Assembly: GCA_963681505.1 (NCBI GenBank)
Contig: OY811986.1
Coordinates: 4,710,423 to 4,774,422 of the forward strand
From: Eunapius fragilis
Lineage: Eukaryota; Porifera; Demospongiae; Spongillida; Spongillidae
DNA: 64,000 nt
Direction: 5' to 3'
The notes beneath the pieces were generated by a model. It had not been told where the DNA came from, did no database searches, and saw nothing but the letters and a program-made list of their open reading frames with translations. A program made the position numbers and the translations under genes. Shown here in pieces: positions 55,485 to 64,000 of the stretch. Numbering within the stretch: the first letter of the stretch is position 1; each line of letters begins with the position of its first letter.

Positions 55485-55674
55485 ATGGCTACCCAACAGA
55501 TGCCGCGGCTTCCTGTGCATTTTGCAGTACCGTCAGGCGTGCAACAACAGCAGCAGATACTTCAGCCTCCAAGCAATAATTCTGGAACGCCCCGAGGTTA
55601 GATGTGGTTTCCCTTTTCGCCTATTTTATCGCTTAAATTCAACCACAGAGTGAGACCGATGCTCCCTTCACATT

Positions 55675-55809
55675 TAGTCTCGTACCCAGACCCTCAATCC
55701 CACAGCTGCGGATGGATTACATCACCGCTACGTGTTTGCCACTCCTTCCACGTAGCGGTGATGTAAATCCATCCGCAGCTGTGGGATTGAGGGTCTGGGT
55801 ACGAGACTA
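55675..55809. mobile_element. 135-bp MITE of the gene-capture family
   Basis: Nearly pure inverted repeat with ends TAGTCTCGTACCCAGACCCT and its complement, the same as the TIR of the 2.3-kb element at 20262-22567. The left flank CTTCACATT and the right flank CTTCACC/TT (split by the next element) agree at 8 of 9 positions: a 9-bp target duplication. Confidence 0.85.
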
Positions 55810-55816
55810 CTTCACC

Positions 55817-56452
55817 TAGTCTGGGGACCCGACTGATGGCTGTACTATCAGTCTGGTGACTAGCTCGCATCCGTTTTGTGCACTACTGCACGAATTCGTG
55901 CAGTAGCATGAATCTAATTTATGCCCCACCTACGAGCATGTATGTCATTAACTAATACCACGTGTTTTTTGTAATGGCGGTTATACGGATGTTAGGCATT
56001 ACGCTGTGGAAAGTCTTTTGTTTACCGAGATAAAGAGCCTTCAGTTGGAAGTAGTTCTAGCTATAGCCACTGGTCAGGACGTTTTTGGAGTGTTACCAAC
56101 TGGATATGGCAAGAGTCTTTGTTATGCCTGCCTTCCTATATTGCGCGAACATCCGACAGAAACGTTCAACGCTAGATGATGATGTTCCTTTAAGGCTCCG
56201 CCTTTTGAGTGGAAGGTTGGTAAGGTCATATCCACAAGACAAACAAAGGAGAGAAAGATTAGCCGCCATACTAATGCTAAATAGTCTGGGGACTAGTACC
56301 GTTTGTGCAGTGATAGGTAAACCGTTATTGATAGGTAAACCGTTATCCACATTATTATATTCATGAGATTTCATGATACCAACTAGTGCACAAAACGGAT
56401 GCGATCAAGTCACCAGACTGATAGTACAACCATCAGTCGGGTCCCCAGACTA
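55817..56452. mobile_element. 636-bp TIR element carrying a RecQ-like fragment
   Basis: Ends TAGTCTGGGGACCCGACTGA and the complement, with about 70 bp of imperfect inverted similarity. TACTTCACC at 55808-55816 and 56453-56461 is a perfect 9-bp target duplication. The ends share TAGTCT-G with the gene-capture family. The inside (about 55978-56179, plus) reads AVESLLFTEIKSLQLEVVLA, then GQDVFGVLPTGYGKSLCYAC, the Walker A region of RecQ-type helicases, and stops at TGA 56177-56179. Non-autonomous, apparently a deletion derivative or a gene-fragment carrier. Confidence 0.8.
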
Positions 56453-57324
56453 TACTTCACCTTCGGGTGGTCCGCACCCGTCCTCCCTCCTTCCCATTCC
56501 ACAGGGTGTACTAACTAGCGGCGGTCCTTCATCTCACCAACAAGCAAGTGCCTGACCCCACTGCGTCTTGGGTTGTGTCTCGTGATTACCATACACAAAT
56601 GAACTATTATACAGCAGGAAAATGCAAGCCTTTCTCCGCTCTTCTCCCCCCTTTCTCCCTCTCTCTGCATCTTGGGGGTGTGTTGAACCAATCATGAAAC
56701 TGGCACTAGTTATGATTTCCATTAAACGCACACTTGTACTCCTTTTGTGTACCTTTAACGTTAGTGAATTATGGACTGCCATGTTAGACGTTTATTTTAG
56801 TAACTGCATAACCTTTGTGTGATATTGGTGTTGCATACACTTGTGCCTTTGCCAGAGGGCATTCACCCCTGTATTCACCGGTCTTCCCCTGGTGTTTTTC
56901 AGCAGGTCCAGGTCATTGGTTTCCTCCACCTGGAGTTCCACCCAGTGTAAGGGAGTTTAAAATTGATCTACACAACAAAGATTGCTATTTGATTTGATTG
57001 AATTTGTATGTGTGTGAGATATGGTGATAGTGGTGGTCCTGATTTAGTGGTGCTGGTATGTGTGTGGTGTTAGCGGTAGGGCTGGTGAGTGATGTATGTA
57101 TGTGGTGGGGCTGATGTGTGTGTGGTGGTATGGTAGTGCTAGTGTGTGTGGTGGTGCTGGTGTGTATGATGTTAGTGGTAGTGCTGGTGTGTGGTGTTAG
57201 TGGTATTGCTGTGTGGTATTAGTGGTAGTGCTGGTGAGTGGTGTATGTATGTGTGGTGGTGCTGGTGTGTGTGTAAACTAAGCTTAACAGATATAGCAGT
57301 ATTATTCAAATACACACGTTTGTA

Positions 57325-57347
57325 TGCGCGCACGCACACATGCACAT

Positions 57348-57389
<42 letters not shown>
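57325..57389 (+). repeat. (CA)n microsatellite at an intron end
   Basis: The CA run ends in CACAG, which serves as the acceptor of exon 4 of the Pro/Gln-rich gene. Length changes here would alter the sequence directly before the splice site. Confidence 0.85.
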
Positions 57390-57391
<2 letters not shown>

Positions 57392-58658
57392 TCCGCCTTC
57401 ACAACAGCTCGGAACACCCCACCCTTCCCTCTCCGGAATGCTCTCCCAACAGTCACAGCAGCAGCAGCAGCAGCTGCCTGGAGGGGGGTCACCTGCCCAA
57501 CAACAACAACAACCTTCCCCACAGCTTGGGCCAAACCAGAACCCTCCTCACCTCCAGGGCATGGCTGCAATGCCTTCCCCTCAGGGGGCAGGACCGTGGG
57601 ACCACCCCCTCCAGGTTGCCATGCCGATGCCACCTATGCAGCAAACAAAAGGCCCTCTTCCCCAGGGCATGTTGCCATTGCAGAACATGGTATCCTCTCC
57701 TCATGGTAGGTGTTGGTAAATTAACCTTAACTTGCCTACATCATTTTTGTGGGCTTGTGCCACGTTTGGTAGCTATGACCCCTCCACATGCACTGGGTCT
57801 TCTACCCGGCATGCCTTCCCCCGGGGGGATCCCCATGCCCCCGCACCAGATGTCCCCCCTCCACCCTTTGGCCGGGGGGTCAAATGGCTCAGCCTCTTCT
57901 GAGGCTGCCCCCTCCTCTGAATAATGCCGCCACTTTGAATGCACAGGTGAGAGAACTGAAAGGGTTAAACCATTGTTGCATGCTTTGCTCTTCTAAGGGT
58001 ACACTTCTCAGACATTATTAATCAAGTAGGGGCTAGGCTACTACTATTAGCATTAGATGGTAGGAAGAAGCAGTGGGAACGGAATGAAGTTTTTTTTTAA
58101 GGGATGAAATCATACGTTTGAAACAAAAGATAGGGATGATGGAATGTATGTTACAGGTGGAAATGCAGAGGCAATGGCTGACCAAGCAGAGAAATAGAAG
58201 TCAGACAAATTCCCATACATCACATGTTTATTGCTGCTCAAGAATGACTTTTTTTATGTTCGGTTCATGTCTAAAGTGATTTTGACAATTGCATGGTTGT
58301 ACAAGTGTAGCGGATCATGACAACAGCATTGGGAGAGAAGACAATCCTGGCAGACATACTCATTGATAAGGGTGAAAGGGTTGTAGGTATAGTCTAGGAA
58401 CGGGATATTTAAACTTGTAAACTTGTGTACAGTTGTGTGTAGTCGTTGCCAATAAAAGTTTTGCCATCAATGCATCACAATAATTATAGCCTGGCCAACC
58501 ATAATTTCAGCAATACAATTCTAAATGTGTGTAATGAAATGCACTGCATGCATGACATTTGCAAATGTTTCAAGTGCACTACTGGTTAGGTCAACAAAAT
58601 AAAGATTCTTCTACGTATTGTGCGTATCCATTAATATATGCATACACACCCTTTGCAG

Positions 58659-58959
58659 ATGTATCTCCTATACAAAGAACCCAAAGGCACATCCATTGAT
58701 TCATCCATAGCTGTTCCAAGTACAAATGTGGCAGTATCCAATGGACATTGTTATAGATTTAGCCTCAACAGTCACTATTCTGGCACATACAAATCAACAG
58801 ATTAAGGAACTAGATCAGAAAACTCCATGTTGAAGGTACACTTTTATGGCATAATATAAAACTGACCTACTGTATCACTTTAATTCCTTACAGGAAAAGC
58901 TTTCATCCTCAATTGGAGCGGTTAATTATTTCACAGGTTGCACAGGATCCTGGGTCTGA
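58659..58959 (+). pseudogene. Relic of GABA-B-like 3' exons (right duplicate)
   Basis: 58659-58835 begins MYLLYKEPKGTS after TTTGCAG and ends in an ENSMLK-like sequence before GTACAC. 58894-58959 begins EKLSSSIGAVNYFTG and stops at TGA. Same structure as 13855-14126. It faces the complete receptor copy 2 in convergent orientation. No upstream receptor exons, so this is a left-over tail of a third receptor gene. Confidence 0.65.
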
Positions 58960-60136
58960 AAACATTCAGTAAAGCCTGTTAGATAATATAATAATCCTTT
59001 ATGTAATTACATGGGGAAGCTAGGATTAGCATTAATAAAGTATGCCTTTGCATTCTTTTTTCTTTGTATGAAGGCTCTTACACCAGGCTAACCGTACTGC
59101 AGAGTGCAAAAAGCCTTCAGTATTTTGAATATATCCATTCATTATCTACTGCACATTATGTTTGATGCTGTGCTGTGAATATTTGGAAGGTTTTTAGAGG
59201 TGCTCTGCCTTCTCATTGTCCTGTACTTTTAAAGTTCCATTTTCATTTGGAAATAAATGTTAAAAGCTAGCATCACAATTTTTTTATTCTTTGGCATACA
59301 CAAAAGCATGAGTCCTGCAAGTAGTGGTAACATCCTGTTTCCATATGAAGGTTTCATAGATCATCACCATTGAACAAGGATGTTTCTATGCAAAGGAGGT
59401 AAATTCAACAGTTGGAAGATCACTTGAGGTGCCGCTTAGGGTGGAAATGGGAGTCATGACCCCTCTCCCTGGTAGTAGTTCCCTCCCCCCTACGCCCACC
59501 TGTAGTAATGATGCTAAGGTATTTTATTTTTACCTCAATATCAATATTAAACAGCCATTGATGTTTTTGAGGTAATTCAATAATCCGGTGGAAAACAGAA
59601 CATTCCTGTGCCTTTGGCACCCATGTAAGTAAAACTTCACCCTCCGAGTTGGTTATGGTTTAGTGTATAGGTAACTGTCAGCTGCAGTAACATCTTGAAC
59701 ATTATGGCTTCAAAACCAGTTTAGATAGAAAGCAGTAGGAGTCTCATAAACTTTAGATCTTCTAAATCACAACTGGAGTTCAAATACATATCTAGTTGCA
59801 TCCATAAGTTTTACTTTACCTGATCACTTTTGTGGCAGTTAATCTACCATGTTTGATTTTACCATGATCATAAATAACGTGTCGAAATGGCCCTAATTGG
59901 GAACCAAAGTCATGAATTTCACCAAATAATGTGAAAATTGATAAATAATATTACTTTGGCACCCTATTGGGCCACTGAAAAAGAAGGAGCATCTGGTGGA
60001 TGCAGAAGACAGTTTTAAAGTAATGACACAGGACATAGGTGTGTGCATGCTGCAATAATGGAGGTGGTTAATTTATTTGTTTATTGTGGCATCTATGTGC
60101 TACAAACCAGTATAGAACTGTATATCTCAACAACCG
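58960..60136. other. No gene recognised
   Basis: Intergenic between the relic exons and receptor copy 2. The first about 400 bp are shared with 14130-14545. Confidence 0.5.
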
Positions 60137-63100
60137 TCAAGAACTAGATTCTTTGAGCTGATTGTGAGATATTATGCCATCGGGGGAGGATTGATCATTC
60201 TTCAAACTACAGGACATAAGCTTCTCCTGCAAAATAAATAAGTACATAAATAACCACACTGGTGCAGTCTGGTTACCTTGAGCATTGAATTTTCTGATCT
60301 TAGCTCTATTATGACCTGCGTCATGTTTGCATCTGGCTGAGCATTATCCGGTGGTGTTTTTAAGCATTCATCTGTGGTTCTGGCTGCCTGCACACCAATG
60401 TTTTGACTAGGCTCAGAGTTAAAAGATGAACCCTCAGGGTCTTTGTATAGGAGATACATCTGAAAGGAAGATATCACAATGGTCTACACTGTAAAATTAA
60501 ACGTTTAAGTCATGTATTTAGTGGAAATGGCTGAACAGCTAGATTGCATTAAACTTATACCTTTGGTACAAAGGTCAGGGCTAGGAATGCAGTTGTCAGA
60601 ATCATTATTCCAAGTGTGAAGATGGCTCCAAATGTATTGAGATAAGTGTCAAGAATAAAAGCACCCACAATCAAGATCACAAGTACAAGACTTGAAGTGT
60701 AAATTATTGCAGCAACATGGATTGAGTCATTCAATCCTGGGAATTTGACCTTCCTTGTCTGAAATGCCAACATGATGCCAATAATTTGGAGTATGCCAAG
60801 GTAAGTATAAATTAAGATTCTCCAATAGAAGGAAGGAGTAGATGAAGCATAGCATATCCAGATGAAATATTCTTTCTTGATACCGAGGTTCTGAAGACAG
60901 AGAGGTCTGGTTATAGACTCATCCAATACAGTATCAGACATACGGCAATTCCACTGGGGTTTTCCAGGTTCTTTTCCTGCACCATATGCCCTCTCAGCTG
61001 AGGAACAGCACTTCCAAATATGAGGAGTATAACACCAATGCAGGTTATGCTCAGTGCAGCTATTATCAAGTACGAATCCTTGACTACCTACAACAGAAAG
61101 AAGTTACTGAATGATTACATTGGTAAATTAGTAAACCTACGATTTTCTTAGCAGTTGGATTTTGGAAAATGTAGTATATCCTCCACATCTTTGCTAGTAC
61201 TGATCCAAAACACAATGCATAACCTACAACAAATAGCCACTCCCTCAGCTGTGTGTAGAGATAATGTGACATCAGTTTCATTATTTTCATCATCCATACC
61301 ACACATGTTCCTCCTATCCCACTGATATCTGTGATTGGAAGAATGTAAATATAAATGGAACTGTACATAGAGACTGCTCCTAGAATGATGATGTAATTCA
61401 AGTTGGGACTGGAGCGTTTTACCACTCTGTATGTTGGGAGAAATCTGCATCATGGTGGCATTCCCCCAAATCATATCTTTTCCTACCTCTGTTTCCTGAA
61501 ATATATATTGAAGACAAGACACACAGCTGCAAATACAATGCCACATGTTGCTAAGATGTATATGATTACAACTAATGGAACGGCTGATGACAGAGTAACT
61601 TCCACTGGTGAACCATCTGGTGGTATTCCATCTGCCAATGAATTAAATCAACACAATGCATGCCCAGTAACATTAGGATTGGCTGCTAACTTGGATATAT
61701 TATTAGGTCAGAGAAGCCAGACTCAAACCTAAATGTGTAGTTTTCCAGAACATTGAAGTGTGCAAATTGTGATTTTGTTAGATTTCCATAACCTTAATAA
61801 AAATTATGAGCAATGTCAGAAGAATTCGCTAGAAATCACATACGCTCAAGTCTGTATTGCTTCAGTCTCAGTGTGTGCTGAATGCATGTTCCATTTGAAT
61901 CAAATTGGATATTTCCCTGTCAAAGGCACCATCCATAAATTACTCATGCACTAAGTTTACATGTTACTAACTTACTGAGACTCCTGAAAAGTTGGTTATT
62001 TGAATGTTGTATTGGATCAGACATCCCATCTTTTCATTTGAGTACTGGAACTGCTCCAGTGGTACAACGGAACCAGATGTGTTCTCACATCCTGTTCCAT
62101 TGATGTCACCACTCTTTACCATGGCCATAGTACGATTCAGGGCAGTGGCTAATATCCACACAGCATCATACATCCTTCCTCCACCATCAGTTGGATTGTA
62201 TCTGCCTTGAAGAACCAACCGTCTGTACTCATCTTGAAACTGTTGAGGAGTCTGGAAATAAATATAATTTTGTAATGCACATGCATGCATGTGTGTCTGC
62301 GTATGAATGTGTGTGAACATGTTCTGCATCTATACATATATTCATTTAGAATTAGGATATGGGCATATTTTCAAATGAGATGACATTAACGATTGTATAG
62401 CAACAGAAAGTGTATCAAGTCAAATTATTGAATTTCACTTGTTTCTAAATACTATGACCATCATGAAATTTCCTTTGCACATGAACTAATATTGATGAAA
62501 TACTATAAGACACATGTGCATAGAATGTGTGAAGGTATGCAGCATGTTGTTGTGCCTGTAAAATCGAGATCTAAAAACATGCAGGACTGTTAAGGAGCAC
62601 AGGCACTTGGACTGAACAAATTTAATTCATATACATTAGGTGTTTTGAAGCCTCTAGATACACATTTGTTCCTGCTTGCGTGGGTGATCATGAAACGTAT
62701 AAAGGACTCTTTGTACTGGAGAATTTGTTACCATTCTAACATGATGGTATTACATAAAATAGTGCGTTCTTGAAGACTGTTGAATCAACATATAAGAAAC
62801 ACTTACAATTCCAGTATCAGTGAATACAGTGTTGGATTCTGGTGATAGGTATCTCTGTAGGACAAGTGTTTTCTCCAGGAATGTTTCCAGCTCTTGGTCT
62901 GTGCAGCTGACGTTGCCTCCATCAACAGCTGCTGTCCACCAGTTATCAACGTACCAATCAGGGAATATCCAGGCATAGCTGGGGTAGGTATAACCTCGCT
63001 TGCTGGCCTATGGATATGTCACCACACGCATAACAGCACACAGCTATGAATACTTGTCTATTCTTATACATAATAGTTGCATTGCAGTTTACCTCACATA

Positions 63101-63804
63101 TAATTTTTCTTGCCGGTCCGGAGTAGCAGTTGAGGAAAAATATTCGGTAGTCATCACTCTTAGTAAACTGGGAATTTAAGTGTTAAGGGTATAGCATGGT
63201 ACTCATTGCATCTTGGAACTTACACTCATCAAGATGGTTTCAAACATTGCTATAGGATCATCAGATGTTTTGAATGTTTTACCGCTTCCAAGTGTGTAGT
63301 TAGCTTGGGACAATGCCACCTCAAGGTTGGTCTTACCCTGTTGGTTTTTGAACAGTGCCATGCACAGCTCATATGCATTCGTATGTACATGTATATGCAC
63401 ATGTCAAAAATGGTTAACTGGTGTTATCTCTGGCCTAATACATAGGGTATCTATAGTGTGTTTATCACATCCACATCATAGGACTTTTTAATGAGCTAAT
63501 TAAAGCAATATATTCAATGCTTAAGTTTAAAAGGGTGTAGCTGCATAATGTATACATGGGACCTTAGGTAACGCAATAGCATAACAAAATATTTGCTAAA
63601 CTTTTCAAAAGTGATGCAATGCCACGCACTTACATTAGTGAAGATTGTTTCATCCTGTGTGATAGCAAACATTTTCTTCCAACCAAAATGCTTCATAAGA
63701 CTGAGAAACGCTGGAGGCTCCAGTGAATTAGAGGGTATGTTCCTAAAGAATCTCTTGTACCTGCTTCTGTCACGGAGGCCAGCACTTCCGGAAAAGTATG
63801 CTAT
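60137..63804 (-). CDS. Metabotropic GABA-B-type receptor, copy 2 (exons 3-15; 5' end outside window)
   Basis: Paralogue of the receptor at 3.9-11.1 kb with the same exon pattern: 63804-63634, 63337-63224, 63167-63093, 63007-62807, 62251-61976, 61916-61844, 61792-61691, 61631-61487, 61444-61141, 61087-60944, 60890-60561, 60459-60277, 60226-60137. The Venus-flytrap domain has LFKN-side GKTNLEVALSQANYTLGSGK, RGYTYPSYAWIFPDWYVDNW and MYDAVWILATALNRTMAMVK. The seven-helix part has RSSPNLNYIIILGAV and WRIYYIFQNPTAKK. The tail keeps TQVIIELRSENSMLKEKLMS, a heptad-type coiled coil like the one through which GABA-B subunits pair, and ends ISHNQLKESSS. Exons 1-2 (signal peptide, first lobe) lie beyond 64000. 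Introns of 42-65 bp between exons 8 and 13 are preserved from copy 1. Ligand unknown. Confidence 0.85.
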
Positions 63805-63934
63805 CTGTATGCATATATGGTTGTGCCAGTGACAAAGTCATAATGCAACAGGCAGGCTCTGCATGCCGTGTATATGCTAATTCTTCTTCATATTATACAA
63901 TTATTATTATAATTTTAATAAAATATATATTTAG

Positions 63935-64000
63935 GACATTTGTGTGTAGTGTAGTGTATTGCAGTGTAGTGTAGTGCAGTGTAGTGTAGTGTAGTGTGGT
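63935..64000 (+). repeat. GTGTA/GTGCA pentamer repeat
   Basis: Tandem GTGTA units with occasional GTGCA running into the right edge. It lies in the intron between receptor exons 2 and 3. Confidence 0.85.

Larger units (their letters stand above)
55485..57924 (+). pseudogene. Pro/Gln/Met-rich protein gene, exon 2 split by two elements
   Basis: Exons: 55485-55596 (MATQQMPRLPVHFAVPSG, QQQQQ), 55651-55674 plus 56464-56547 (exon 2, interrupted), 56903-56946 (GHWFPPPGVPPS), 57390-57705 (Gln/Pro/Met-rich, GMLSQQSQQQQQQLPGGG), 57773-57924 (LLPGMPSPGGIPMPPHQMSP, ending SEAAPSSE and TAA). With the inserts left out, all phases agree and the product would be 243 aa of low complexity, like activation or scaffold regions of nuclear regulators; I cannot name it. 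Intron 1 is 54 bp. The 135-bp and 636-bp insertions and their target duplications break exon 2, so this allele looks inactive unless they are removed from RNA or DNA. Exons 4-5 are duplicated at 12.3-12.8 kb. Confidence 0.6.

Noticed and set aside
55485-57924. Naming the Pro/Gln/Met-rich gene as a SWI/SNF or Mediator subunit
   Set aside because: Similarity is only in low-complexity composition; no folded domain is visible.
57773-57960. Reading past the SSE stop of the Pro/Gln-rich gene into LNNAATLNAQ
   Set aside because: It would need a frame change, and the duplicate at 12.84 kb has a one-base indel just after the stop, as expected for non-coding sequence.

Overview
The window is eukaryotic and looks like a demosponge, Amphimedon-like in style; this is an inference from content, since no marker gene fixes the species. 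The grounds are genes cut by very small GT-AG introns (41-80 bp), paralogous GABA-B-type receptors, head-to-head housekeeping genes, and a dense mixture of Ty3/gypsy, non-LTR, integrase/Ulp1-type, hAT, TTAA-type and foldback elements. No rRNA, tRNA or CRISPR was recognised. Exon boundaries were worked out by hand from splice consensus, reading-phase continuity and, where possible, comparison of paralogous copies.

Layout. 0-3.9 kb: tail of an unknown ORF, a foldback element, a GAC microsatellite and a 5'-truncated gypsy element with its 3' LTR. 3.9-11.1 kb: GABA-B-like receptor copy 1 (minus, 15 exons), whose last coding exon but one carries a stop that removes a C-terminal coiled coil. 11.4-12.1 kb: 41-bp minisatellite. 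12.1-14.5 kb: degraded duplicate of 57.1-59.35 kb. 14.5-18.8 kb: four nested pieces of one reverse-transcriptase element with (TAA)n tails, fused to a broken integrase-type/CXC/Ulp1/PHD pseudogene. 20.26-22.57 kb: a TIR element with perfect 103-bp ends and a 9-bp target duplication that carries exons resembling PIGN, inserted in the RT of a second gypsy element (to 25.14 kb). 25.1-27.6 kb: decayed transposases.

30.0-55.4 kb is one host gene, a complete 440-residue hexokinase on the minus strand. Its last exon (29999-30111) is separated from the rest by a 20.3-kb intron. That intron holds a 12-kb palindrome-flanked unit (30929-42890; arms 3,336 and 3,974 bp around 4.65 kb). The palindrome encloses a transposase-like gene and, divergent from it, a compact gene whose C-terminus matches the CtIP/Sae2 (RBBP8) DNA-end-processing family; a TTAA-flanked element sits 16 bp after that gene. 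The rest of the intron holds repeat-rich basic proteins, an Ala/Pro-rich repeat protein and more foldback elements.

55.48-57.92 kb: a Pro/Gln-rich gene, head to head with hexokinase (99 bp between start codons), whose second exon is split by two nested TIR elements; the second carries a RecQ-helicase-like fragment. 58.66-58.96 kb: relic of GABA-B 3' exons. 60.1-64 kb: GABA-B-like receptor copy 2 (minus, running off the right edge), which keeps the coiled-coil tail lost in copy 1.

The most notable object is the 12-kb palindrome with the CtIP/Sae2-like gene inside it. CtIP/Sae2 proteins stimulate opening of DNA hairpins, the structure that such a palindrome can form.
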